Below are positions 8,992-17,095 of a DNA stretch of 48,094 nt, piece by piece. Below the pieces are notes generated by a model. That model was given only the letters and a program-made list of their open reading frames with translations. It had not been told where the DNA came from and ran no database searches. The DNA lies in NCBI GenBank assembly GCA_944373095.1, contig CALWAK010000003.1, positions 1 to 48,094 on the forward strand, read 5' to 3'. The first letter of the stretch is position 1. Every line of letters starts with the position of its first letter. A program made the position numbers and the translations under genes. Source of the stretch: an uncultured Bacilli bacterium (GTDB taxonomy: Bacteria; Bacillota_I; Bacilli_A; RF39; UBA660).

Positions 8992-10098
8992 ATGTATAAA
9001 GTTGTTGTTTATGCTATATCAAAAAATGAGGAAAAGCACGTAAAACGCTGGTATGAATCAATGAAGGAAGCAGATGAAATCTATGTCTTAGATACTGGCT
9101 CTACTGATAAAACAGTAGAGCTTCTATCTAATTTAGGCGTGCATGTTAAAACACAAAAAATTGATCCATGGCGTTTTGATGTTGCTAGAAATGCTTCATT
9201 AGATTTAGTGCCAAAAGATGCAGATATTCTCGTTTGCGTTGATTTAGATGAAATATTTTTGCCTGGTTGGCGAAAAAAATTAGAAGAAATTTGGCAACCT
9301 GGAACAACCAGATTAAGATATATTTATAATTGGAGTTTAGATGAACTTGGAAACCCAATAGTAAGTTTTTATAGTGAAAAAATTCATTCACATGATAATT
9401 TTAAATGGATACATCCAGTGCATGAAGTTTTATTTTATGAAGGCGAAGAGAAATTTTTAACAACTGATGATATTGTACTAAATCACTATCCGGATGCTAC
9501 AAAATCTAGAAGTTCTTATTTACCTCTTTTAGAACTTTCTGTAAAAGAAGAGCCGGAAGACGATCGTAATGTTCATTATTTAGGCCGTGAATACATGTAT
9601 TATGGAAGATGGAATGAGGCAATAGATACTCTTATTAAACATCTTGGATTAAAAAGGGCAACCTGGAGAGACGAAAGATGTGCTTCAATGCGTTTTATTG
9701 CAAGATCTTATACTAATTTAGGCAGATATGAAGAGGCAAAAATGTGGTTAGATAAAGCTATAAAAGAGGCACCATATTTAAGAGACGCTTATATGGAAAA
9801 AGCTTTATTAATGTATACATTACGAGATTATAAGGAAGTTGAAAAGTTAGTAAGAAAAGCTTTAAAAATACCTATGAATAATCACAGTTATATAAATGAA
9901 ATTTTTACTTTTGATCATACAGCTTATGATTTATTATCCATAGTTGAGTATGAAAAGCAAAATTATAAAAAGTCACTTTACTATGTAAAAAAAGCGTTAA
10001 AAATATCGCCAAAAAATGAACGCTTATTAAATAATTATGATATAATCTTATCAAAGGTTAGGGAAGAAAATGAAAATAGAAGTAGGAGTGTCAAATAG
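8992..10098 (+). CDS. family 2 glycosyltransferase with C-terminal TPR repeats
   Basis: A cytoplasmic GT-A fold enzyme that transfers a sugar from a nucleotide-sugar donor. The GT2 domain covers about residues 1-190: VVVYAISKNEEKHVKRW, the nucleotide-binding LDTGSTDKT (33-41), the metal-binding DLDE (84-87) and HPVHEV. Residues about 195-360 are TPR-like helix pairs (AIDTLIKHLGL, YTNLGRYEEAKMWLDKAI, KKSLYYVKKALKISPKNERLL), probably for binding the acceptor protein. It lies 15 bases after the collagen-like gene with a good AAAGGAG site, so that protein is the obvious candidate acceptor (inference). Codon choice (CGC, GGC, CCG) is less AT-skewed than in neighbouring genes, which may mean recent acquisition. 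It overlaps pduL by 29 bases. Confidence 0.9.
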   Translation: MYKVVVYAISKNEEKHVKRWYESMKEADEIYVLDTGSTDKTVELLSNLGVHVKTQKIDPWRFDVARNASLDLVPKDADILVCVDLDEIFLPGWRKKLEEIWQPGTTRLRYIYNWSLDELGNPIVSFYSEKIHSHDNFKWIHPVHEVLFYEGEEKFLTTDDIVLNHYPDATKSRSSYLPLLELSVKEEPEDDRNVHYLGREYMYYGRWNEAIDTLIKHLGLKRATWRDERCASMRFIARSYTNLGRYEEAKMWLDKAIKEAPYLRDAYMEKALLMYTLRDYKEVEKLVRKALKIPMNNHSYINEIFTFDHTAYDLLSIVEYEKQNYKKSLYYVKKALKISPKNERLLNNYDIILSKVREENENRSRSVK

Positions 10099-10627
10099 AC
10101 ATTGTCATTTAACTAAAGAAGTTTATAAAAAATTATTTAATAAAGAGGATTTAACTTTAAAAAAAGCATTAAAGCAACCGGGACAATTTGCAGCTGAAGA
10201 GGTAATAACTATTGAGGGACCTAAAAATAAAATTGAAAAAGTTAGAGTGTTGGGACCTTTAAGAAGTTATACTCAAGTTGAAGTTTCTAAAAGTGATGCT
10301 TATAAATTAGGCGTTAATCCTCCAGTTAGAAATAGTGGAGAAATAGATGGCGCAGCTGAGGTAACTTTAATTGGACCAGAAGGTAGTGTTACTTTAAATT
10401 GCTGTATATTAGCAAATCGCCATATTCATATTACTGAAGAAGAGGCTAAAAGCTTAAATATTAAAGATAAACAAAAGGTAAAAATTTATGTAAATAATGA
10501 TAAGGGTGGAGTAATGGAAGGATGCTTTAAAGTATCTAAAGAAGCTTATAAAGAATTACATATTGATATCGATGATGCGAATGCTTTTCTATTAAACCAA
10601 GATGATATGGTAGAAATCGAATATTAA
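10070..10627 (+). CDS. pduL: PduL-type phosphate acyltransferase
   Basis: It interconverts acyl-CoA (acetyl- or propionyl-CoA) and acyl phosphate. Two PduL domains carry the zinc-binding histidine clusters VSNRHCHLT (near residue 8) and LANRHIHIT (near 115). GPLRSYTQVEVSKSDA and GPEGSVTL are also typical. At 185 residues it is a short form with no obvious microcompartment-targeting extension, so probably cytosolic and acting as a Pta substitute (inference). The start at 10070 has AGGGAAGAAA upstream and lies inside the glycosyltransferase gene. No acetate kinase or other pdu gene is in the window. Confidence 0.92.
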   Translation: MKIEVGVSNRHCHLTKEVYKKLFNKEDLTLKKALKQPGQFAAEEVITIEGPKNKIEKVRVLGPLRSYTQVEVSKSDAYKLGVNPPVRNSGEIDGAAEVTLIGPEGSVTLNCCILANRHIHITEEEAKSLNIKDKQKVKIYVNNDKGGVMEGCFKVSKEAYKELHIDIDDANAFLLNQDDMVEIEY

Positions 10628-10655
10628 AAGTTCTATTAAAAGTAGAACTTTTTAT
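10626..10655 (+). terminator. intrinsic terminator after pduL
   Basis: A 10-bp stem (AAAAGTTCTA at 10626-10635, TAGAACTTTT at 10643-10652) with a 7-nt loop and T run. It overlaps the pduL stop codon and ends where the rpsB promoter begins. Confidence 0.85.
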
Positions 10656-10683
10656 TGTAAACATAAAGAATTTTTGATACAAT
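10655..10683 (+). promoter_or_regulatory. promoter of rpsB-tsf
   Basis: TTGTAA (10655-10660), a 17-nt spacer and TACAAT (10678-10683) predict transcription starting near 10690, which leaves a leader of about 109 nt before rpsB. Confidence 0.75.
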
Positions 10684-10689
10684 AGCAGT

Positions 10690-10798
10690 GGCTTTAAAAA
10701 CCAAATATTCATATATATCTAGAGGAAATCCGAGTGCCGAAGAGGTGGCTTTTCTTGTTTTAACGATATATAGAAGTTAAACGAAGGAGGGATTTTTA
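10690..10798 (+). promoter_or_regulatory. candidate structured 5' leader of rpsB
   Basis: The untranslated leader contains a possible closing stem ATATATC (10713-10719) with GATATAT (10765-10771). Inside it is an imperfect hairpin built on GCC (10736-10738) and GGC (10747-10749) with flanking GAG/TTC pairing. The interior, especially CCGAGTGCCGAAGAGGTGGC, is much more GC-rich than other intergenic sequence here. This suggests a conserved RNA, perhaps an S2-responsive autoregulatory leader. I cannot match it to a named family. The Shine-Dalgarno sequence AAGGAGGG lies at its 3' end. Confidence 0.5.
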
Positions 10799-11695
10799 AT
10801 GGCTGTAGTTTCTATTAGTAATTTATTAGAAGCTGGGGTTCATTTTGGTCATCAGACTAAAAGATGGAATCCAAAAATGAAGGAGTATATCTTCACAACA
10901 AGAGATGATATTTATATCATTGATTTACAAAAAACTGTAAGTTGTATGGAAAAGGCTTACGAAAAAATTAGTGAGATTGCTAAAAATGGAGGTACTTTCT
11001 TATTTGTTGGTACTAAAAAACAAGCTCAAGAAGCATCTATTGAATGTGCAACACGTTCTAAATCTTATTATGTAATTGAAAGATGGTTAGGTGGAACATT
11101 AACTAATTTTAGAACAATAAGAAGAAGAGTTAAACGTTTAGAAGAAATTGAAAAGATGGAAGAAAATGGTACATTTGATGTACTACCTAAAAAAGAAGTT
11201 ATTCAAATAAAGAAAGAATATGAAAAATTAAATAAATTACTTGGTGGTATTAGAGAAATGAATAAATTACCACAAGCAATGATTATAGTTGATCCTAAAA
11301 AAGAATATAATGCTATAAGAGAAGCAAGAAAGTTAAATATTCCTGTATTTGGTATCGTTGATACTAACTGTGATCCAGATGATGTTGATTATGTAATTCC
11401 AGGAAATGATGATGCTGTTCGTGCTGTAAAAGTAGTTTTAGGAGCTTTAACAAACGCTATTTGTGAAGCAAATGGATTAGAAGTAGTTGACTATGTAACT
11501 GAAGAAGCTCCAAAAGCTAAAAAAGTTGATTCTGAAGAAGAAAAAACTGAAAATAAAGAATTAGAAGCAATGCGCAAAGAAGATGAATTAGAATCTAAAA
11601 CATTAAATGAATTAAAAGGACTTGCTAAATCTAAGAAAATTAAAGGTTATTCTTCAATGAAAAGAAATGACTTAATTGAAGCATTAAAAGACTAA
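10799..11695 (+). CDS. rpsB: 30S ribosomal protein S2 with C-terminal Rho-N/SAP-like extension
   Basis: A small-subunit ribosomal protein binding at the head-body junction of the 30S. The S2 core spans about residues 1-228 with typical segments [43 protein letters not shown] and [13 protein letters not shown]. Instead of ending near 240-260 residues, the protein continues to 298. The addition is an acidic Lys/Glu linker and then a short helical module, [19 protein letters not shown] followed by [11 protein letters not shown], resembling the Rho N-terminal/SAP-like nucleic-acid-binding fold. The ATG has AAGGAGGG about 8 bases upstream. tsf follows after 17 bases. Confidence 0.96.
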   Translation: MAVVSISNLLEAGVHFGHQTKRWNPKMKEYIFTTRDDIYIIDLQKTVSCMEKAYEKISEIAKNGGTFLFVGTKKQAQEASIECATRSKSYYVIERWLGGTLTNFRTIRRRVKRLEEIEKMEENGTFDVLPKKEVIQIKKEYEKLNKLLGGIREMNKLPQAMIIVDPKKEYNAIREARKLNIPVFGIVDTNCDPDDVDYVIPGNDDAVRAVKVVLGALTNAICEANGLEVVDYVTEEAPKAKKVDSEEEKTENKELEAMRKEDELESKTLNELKGLAKSKKIKGYSSMKRNDLIEALKD

Positions 11696-11712
11696 TATAG
11701 GAGGATTTTATT

Positions 11713-12588
11713 ATGAATGCAAGCTTAGTAAAAGAATTAAGAGAAGCTACTGGGGCAGGAATGTTAGATTGCAAACATGCTCTAGAAGCTACTAATGGTA
11801 ATATTGATGAAGCTATGAAATGGCTTAGAGAAAAAGGCATTTCAAAAGCTGTAAAAAAAGAATCTAGAATTGCTGCTGAAGGATTAGCTAATGTTTATGT
11901 TGATGGTAATAAAGCTGTTATTTTAGAAATTAATTCTGAAACTGATTTTGTTAGTAAAAATGAAGAGTTTAAAAATATGGTAGATGTTATTGGTAAAGCT
12001 ATTTTAAATAGCGATGCTAAAACATTAGATGAGGCAAATAAACTTACTGTAGAAGATGGTACAGTTGCTGATTATATTATTTCTAAAACAGCTAAAATTG
12101 GCGAAAAATTATCTTTCCGTAGATTTGAAGTTGTTGAAAAAAATGATGATGAAGCATTTGGCTATTATCTACATATGGGTGGAAAAATTGCTGCTATTGC
12201 AACACTTTCTGGTGCAAACGCTGAGGTTGCTAAAGATGTAGCAATGCAAGCTGCTGCTATGAAACCAAAATATGTTTTTGAATCTGATGTTCCAGAAACT
12301 GAAGTTGAGGAAGAAAAAGAACGTATTAAAAATGATGCAATTAAAGAAGGAAAACCTGCTGATATTGCTGAAAAAATGGTTGCAGGTCGCTTAAAGAAAT
12401 ATTTCAAAGAAATTTGCTTAGAAGATCAAGAATTTATTAAAGATAGCGATGTAGATGTTAAAACATACGTTAAAAATAATGGCGGTAGCATTGTAAATGT
12501 AATTTACTATGCTGTAGGTGAAGGCCTTCAAAAGAAAGAAGAAAACTTTGCTGAAGAAGTTATGAATCAAGTAAGTTCTGCAAAATAA
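11713..12588 (+). CDS. tsf: elongation factor Ts
   Basis: The nucleotide exchange factor for EF-Tu. The N-terminal UBA-like domain (LVKELREATGAGMLDCKHAL) is followed by INSETDFVSKNEEF, the TDFV motif that contacts EF-Tu. The core subdomains (HMGGKIAAIATLSGAN, DVAMQAAAMKP) and the C-terminal module (EICLEDQEFIKD) follow. Its 291 residues are normal. It has an AGGAGG site and is co-transcribed with rpsB. A terminator follows directly, so pyrH and frr, the usual downstream partners, are not in this operon. Confidence 0.97.
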   Translation: MNASLVKELREATGAGMLDCKHALEATNGNIDEAMKWLREKGISKAVKKESRIAAEGLANVYVDGNKAVILEINSETDFVSKNEEFKNMVDVIGKAILNSDAKTLDEANKLTVEDGTVADYIISKTAKIGEKLSFRRFEVVEKNDDEAFGYYLHMGGKIAAIATLSGANAEVAKDVAMQAAAMKPKYVFESDVPETEVEEEKERIKNDAIKEGKPADIAEKMVAGRLKKYFKEICLEDQEFIKDSDVDVKTYVKNNGGSIVNVIYYAVGEGLQKKEENFAEEVMNQVSSAK

Positions 12589-12617
12589 AAAATGGTGAAT
12601 ATTTTCATCATTTTTTT
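12589..12617 (+). terminator. intrinsic terminator after tsf
   Basis: An 11-bp stem with one G-U pair (AAAATGGTGAA at 12589-12599, TTCATCATTTT at 12604-12614), a 4-nt loop and a run of seven T. Confidence 0.85.
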
Positions 12618-12856
12618 ATTTTCCTAAACCTTAAGGCATACTAAAGATGGATTTATCATTCTTTTTCATTTAATGGCAAAGTTGTAATCTTATTTACCTA
12701 TTATATTTTTTTAGTATTGTTAAAAATAAATCATTATAGTATTGCTTTATTTTTAAATTAAGTATTTTTTTAGATAAATTATAAAATTTTGTAATTCATT
12801 TATTAGCTTATGTTATATATAAAAATATATGTTTTATAGTTGGTTTTATTAATTAC
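12618..12856. other. AT-rich intergenic stretch with no recognised gene
   Basis: About 240 bases between the tsf terminator and the next promoter, made of scattered T and A runs with stops in all frames. I see no ORF, RNA gene or convincing repeat here. Confidence 0.5.
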
Positions 12857-12885
12857 TTGACATATTTCTGGTTTTAATTTAAAAT
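12857..12885 (+). promoter_or_regulatory. strong promoter for the interrupted transglutaminase-like gene
   Basis: TTGACA (12857-12862), a 17-nt spacer and TAAAAT (12880-12885), followed by AAGGGGGA and the ATG at 12911. Confidence 0.75.
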
Positions 12886-12910
12886 TTATACCAATACAAG
12901 GGGGACAATC

Positions 12911-13804
12911 ATGAGTAATGCTAGTAGTAAAGTGTTTATAGAATTAAATCGTGAGAAGTATTTATCTATTTTAAAAAATGAGGATAAAGTAAAACAAAAA
13001 CTTATGAATAGTAATATTTATAATACTTATAAATTATTAATATTAAAATAGGCTATGTTAATAAGAAATTTAGCTGGTAATGATTCCAAAATTTCAACTT
13101 ATTTTGCAATATATTATTATTTATTATGGAATGGATTATTATCGAATAATAATAAATTTATATATAGTGAACATATCGAATCAGAACCACTTGATAAACT
13201 TTCAGGGTTTACTATAATTTTAGGTGGTGGGGTATGTAGAAATATTGCTAGTCATTTTACAGAGTTATTGAGGGAACTAGAACCATGTGCCAAATATTTA
13301 ACAATAGGAACCTATGTTGATAATAATGATATTATTGCATTACCAAAAAATGAATTTATTGCTAGAAATATTTCTTATTCAAACGTGACTTCTTGTGAAG
13401 ATGTTATTAATAAACCTTTACTAAATCATGCCGAAACTTTTGTATCTTCCAATGGTTTTTATATTTTTGATCCTACTAGTTTTAGAATTAATGAGCTAAT
13501 AATCGATAAAAATAATAGTGATAATAGATTTTATGATATGAGAGTTCCAGCTTTATTTGATTTTAAACATTACTCTGGTACACCTGAAGAAATTTTAACT
13601 AAAATGGAAAAAGCAATCGAGTTGCTTTATATGACAAAAAAAGTTCCTTTTTCCGCTGAAGAACTTTTAAAAATAAGAACTTGTGGAATTAGTCATTGTG
13701 TTGATAATAATGAGTTAATCAACCACTTTAGAAAAGATACAAGTGAATTACGAGCTTATTTAGAAGCAGAGAAGACTAAAGTTTTAACTAAAAAATACAT
13801 TTAA
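12911..13804 (+). pseudogene. transglutaminase-like (Cys-His-Asp) protein interrupted by an in-frame TAG
   Basis: A 46-codon ORF (12911-13051) with a strong promoter and an AGGGGG ribosome site ends in TAG at 13049-13051. One codon later, in the same frame, a second ORF starts at 13055 and encodes 249 residues. That second ORF has no recognisable ribosome binding site, so the two probably were one gene of about 297 codons. The second part carries a likely transglutaminase/papain-like triad: Cys61 in GGGVCRNIASHF, His125 in LNHAETFV and Asp139 in YIFDPTS (numbered from 13055). No signal peptide is seen. The pieces could also be two coupled genes, or TAG could be suppressed. The substrate is unknown. 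Confidence 0.6.
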
Positions 13805-13893
13805 TTATTTGAAGTTAGAATTATTTTAAATTACTAATAAAAATGGATTGTTTAAATCAAAAAAAATAAGATAAATATTAAAACATTTTAATA

Positions 13894-14262
13894 CTAATTA
13901 TGTTGGGAACTATTTTTTTCTAAAAGATTAGCAGCTGCCGAAGAATAAGCCCTAATTAAACCACCAGCACCTAGTTTTACACCGCCAAAATATCTTATTA
14001 CAATAATAAGTATATTATTTAAATTATTTCTTTCAATAATATTATATATAGGTAAGCCAGCAGTTCCACTTGGCTCTTTATCATCACTTTTTTTAGCTGT
14101 ATTATTAAGTTTATAAGCATAAGGAAAATGTCTTGCTTTCTTATGTTCTTTTTTTAATGCTTCTAATACATTATTGACATCTTCTTTAGAAGATATTTCG
14201 TACATTAAAGAAATAAATCGTGATTTTTTAATAATTATTTCATTTTGATTAATAAGTTTCAT
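13894..14262 (-). CDS. YigZ/IMPACT-family N-terminal domain protein (short form)
   Basis: A member of the UPF0029 (Impact) family, whose full-length relatives act around translation and the ribosome. The domain is clear: KKSRFISLMYEISS, KARHFPYAYKL, DDKEPSGTAGLPI, VIRYFGGVKLGAGGLIRAYSSAA. The family is usually about 200 residues with a second DUF1949 domain. Here the protein stops after the first domain (about 122 residues) and the sequence beyond has no room for the second. I choose the ATG at 14262, preceded by GGTG, over an upstream TTG at 14274. A divergent TATAAT region lies between it and uvrC. Confidence 0.85.
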   Translation of the reverse strand: MKLINQNEIIIKKSRFISLMYEISSKEDVNNVLEALKKEHKKARHFPYAYKLNNTAKKSDDKEPSGTAGLPIYNIIERNNLNNILIIVIRYFGGVKLGAGGLIRAYSSAAANLLEKNSSQHN

Positions 14263-14334
14263 TTTAAACACCAAAATAATTATAGCAAAATAATTAAAAA
14301 TACTCTATAATTTAATTAGTAAGGGGTTGATAAA

Positions 14335-16101
14335 ATGCTACCTATTATAAAAGAAAAATTATCTTTAGTACCAAATTTGCCAGGTTCATATCAAATGTTA
14401 GATGAAAATGGTACAATAATTTATGTTGGTAAAGCAAAAAATTTACATAGAAGATTATCATCTTATTTTAATCGAACTCAATTTGGCAAAACTAAACGTT
14501 TAGTTGAAGATATAAGAGATTTTACATATATTATTGCGACAAGTGAAACAGAGGCTTTTTTAATAGAGATTAATTTAATAAAGAAATATGATCCTAAATA
14601 TAATATTATGCTTCGTGATGATAAGAGTTATCCTTATATTGAATATATTTCTAAACCTTATCCTAAGTTAAAAATATCAAGATATTTAAATATTAAGAAA
14701 AAAGATAGCAAACTTTTATTTGGACCTTATCCAAATGCATATGCAGCACGAAGAATAGTTAATTTATTAAATAGATTATATCCGTTAAAAAAATGTGAAG
14801 GTAATCCTAAGGAAGTATGTTTATACTATCATATTGGTGAATGTTTAGGTTATTGTTCTAAAATACTTGATACTGATAAAGTTAAACAGATGGAAGATGA
14901 AATACTTAGTTTTTTAAGAGGAAATGATAAAGTTTTAAAAGCTAAGATTATGGAAAAAATTAATATATATAGTAAAAATTTGAATTTTGAGATGGCTTTA
15001 GAATTAAAACAGGAATTAGAATATATTGATTATATAATTGAAAAACAAAAAGTTGAATTACATGATTTAGTTAATCGTGATTGTATTGGTTATTATATTA
15101 AAGATGGATATGCTTCAATAAATATATTTTATCTAAGAAATGGTAAACTTGTAGGTAGTAAAAATGAAATATTTAGTGTTACTGATGAATTAGAAGAATT
15201 AGAATATTATATTGCATCTTTTTATTTAAGACATGAAATACCAAAAGAAATAATTGTTAGTGATGAATTAAATATAGATTTACTTAGTAGTACAGTTAAT
15301 ACAAAGTTTGTTACTCCTAAAAAAGGAATAAAAAAAGAACTTTTAAAAATGGCTATTATGAATGCTAAAATAAATTATGAGAATGAAATAAAATTAATTT
15401 TAAAAGATACTAAAAGAACTAGTGGTGCTAATGATGAATTAGCGCGTCTTCTAAATATTCCTTCTTTAGTAAGAATTGATATATTTGATAATTCAAATCT
15501 TTTTGGGGAATATTGTGTTAGTGGTATGGTTGTTTTTTATAATGGAATACCTAAGAAAAACGAATATCGTAAATATAAAATAAGTTTAGGAAAAAATGAT
15601 GATTATCATACGATGCAAGAAGTTATTTATAGAAGATATTATAGAGCTTTAGTAGATAAAACTAAGTTACCAGAATTAATTATAGTTGACGGTGGTAATA
15701 CACAAATTAAAGCTGCCAAAGAAGTATTAAATAGTTTAAATCTTAATATTAGAGTAGTTGGCTTAAAAAAGGATGATCATCATCGCACTAATATGTTAGT
15801 TGATGAAAATTTAAATATTATTAAAATAGATCCAACAAGTGACTTATTTCATTATTTAACAAGAATGCAAGATGAAGTCCATCGTTTTACAATAAATTAC
15901 CATCGTCAAATTAGATCTACTGGCTCATTAGAAAGTGTTTTAAAAAATATTGAGGGTATTGGGGAAAAAAGAAGAAAACTATTAATTAAAAAATTTGGTA
16001 GTATAACTAAGATAAAAGATGCTTCACTAGATGAATTAGAAGACATATTACCTAAAGATATAGCTATAAATTTAAAAGATTATCTTATAAAGAGGAATTA
16101 A
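14335..16101 (+). CDS. uvrC: UvrABC excinuclease subunit C
   Basis: The nuclease of nucleotide excision repair that makes both incisions around a lesion marked by UvrAB. The N-terminal GIY-YIG nuclease shows PGSYQML, IIYVGKAKNLHRRL and Glu in SETEAFLIE. A UVR (UvrB-binding) helix lies around residues 195-230 (NLNFEMALELKQELEYID). The RNase H-like second nuclease begins at RIDIFDNSNLFGEYCVSGMV with the Asp residues present and includes PELIIVDGG. C-terminal helix-hairpin-helix motifs follow (LKNIEGIGEKRRKLLIKKFG). The 588 residues are full length. The RBS is AAGGGG. rnfC follows directly. Confidence 0.97.
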   Translation: MLPIIKEKLSLVPNLPGSYQMLDENGTIIYVGKAKNLHRRLSSYFNRTQFGKTKRLVEDIRDFTYIIATSETEAFLIEINLIKKYDPKYNIMLRDDKSYPYIEYISKPYPKLKISRYLNIKKKDSKLLFGPYPNAYAARRIVNLLNRLYPLKKCEGNPKEVCLYYHIGECLGYCSKILDTDKVKQMEDEILSFLRGNDKVLKAKIMEKINIYSKNLNFEMALELKQELEYIDYIIEKQKVELHDLVNRDCIGYYIKDGYASINIFYLRNGKLVGSKNEIFSVTDELEELEYYIASFYLRHEIPKEIIVSDELNIDLLSSTVNTKFVTPKKGIKKELLKMAIMNAKINYENEIKLILKDTKRTSGANDELARLLNIPSLVRIDIFDNSNLFGEYCVSGMVVFYNGIPKKNEYRKYKISLGKNDDYHTMQEVIYRRYYRALVDKTKLPELIIVDGGNTQIKAAKEVLNSLNLNIRVVGLKKDDHHRTNMLVDENLNIIKIDPTSDLFHYLTRMQDEVHRFTINYHRQIRSTGSLESVLKNIEGIGEKRRKLLIKKFGSITKIKDASLDELEDILPKDIAINLKDYLIKRN

Positions 16102-16102
16102 T

Positions 16103-17095
16103 ATGAAGTTAATTAATATAAAAAAAGAGTTAGATTTAAAAAAAGTAGAAAATTATAAAGAGATATTAGACCCCACTTATATTTATTTACCTATAAATAT
16201 AAATAAAAGTAAAGTTTATAAGGGAGAAATTATAGGAAATTATACAATAAGTATTTCTGGAAAAGTAAATAATAATATTATAGAAAATGATTTTATGGAA
16301 GATATAAAACCTTTAGATCAAGATTTTATTAATAAATATTTTTCTAAATATAATGATATAGCTAATAAAGATATGATTTATATTAATGCTATTGATAAAG
16401 ATCCATACTGCTATAATAGATATTATATTTTAAAAAATAATATGGATATAATAAATGATGCAATAGAATATATTTTAGATAAGTTTAATATAAAAAAAGC
16501 TACTATTGTTTTAACTTCAAGTTTAGCAGAATTTATAAGTAAACTTAAAGCTTCTACTACTTATAATAATATTATTTTTAAAGTAGTTGATGATTTATAT
16601 CCTATAGGGTTTAATAAAGTATTAAAGGATAAATTAAATATAGAAAATGAAAAATTAATTATAAATATTGAAGAATTATTAGATGTATATAGTTTAATTA
16701 AAAAAAAGATATTTAATACTGAAAAGTATATAACTATAAATGGTGATTTAATAAAAAAGCCAATAGTATTAAAAGTTAAACTATATACTAAATTAAATGA
16801 TTATTTAAAATTTCTTTCAGTTACTAGTAAAGATTCTATTATAATAAATAATAGTTTATGTGGTAAGTTAGTTACTAGTGAATATATAGTTACTAGAGAT
16901 GCTGATTTATTTATCATAGTTAAGTTAAAAAAGGATAATGTAGATTTATGTAATAATTGTGGTTTATGTTACCGTGTTTGTCCAGTTATGATTAATCCTT
17001 TAAAGAAGAGTTCTAAATGTATTAAATGTGGATTATGTAATTATATATGTCCATCAAAAATTAATTGTTTAAAGGTAGGGAATAATAATGAATAG
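16103..17095 (+). CDS. RnfC-like iron-sulfur subunit (short)
   Basis: It resembles RnfC, the NADH-side ferredoxin-like subunit of the ion-translocating Rnf complex. The C-terminus has two 4Fe-4S sites: CNNCGLCYRVCP and CIKCGLCNYICP. The preceding region has an RnfC-like fold pattern (YIYLPININKSKVYKGEIIG, ISGKVNNNI, DDLYPIGFNKVL, the last matching the YPxG region before the NADH-site loop). At 330 residues it is shorter than usual RnfC (about 430 or more), and the flavin/NADH motif is degenerate. It starts one base after uvrC and overlaps the RnfD-like gene by 8 bases. Confidence 0.75.
   Translation: MKLINIKKELDLKKVENYKEILDPTYIYLPININKSKVYKGEIIGNYTISISGKVNNNIIENDFMEDIKPLDQDFINKYFSKYNDIANKDMIYINAIDKDPYCYNRYYILKNNMDIINDAIEYILDKFNIKKATIVLTSSLAEFISKLKASTTYNNIIFKVVDDLYPIGFNKVLKDKLNIENEKLIINIEELLDVYSLIKKKIFNTEKYITINGDLIKKPIVLKVKLYTKLNDYLKFLSVTSKDSIIINNSLCGKLVTSEYIVTRDADLFIIVKLKKDNVDLCNNCGLCYRVCPVMINPLKKSSKCIKCGLCNYICPSKINCLKVGNNNE

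Noticed and set aside
12165-12407. 80-codon antisense ORF inside tsf
   Set aside because: A shadow of a conserved gene; no promoter or ribosome site and no recognisable product.
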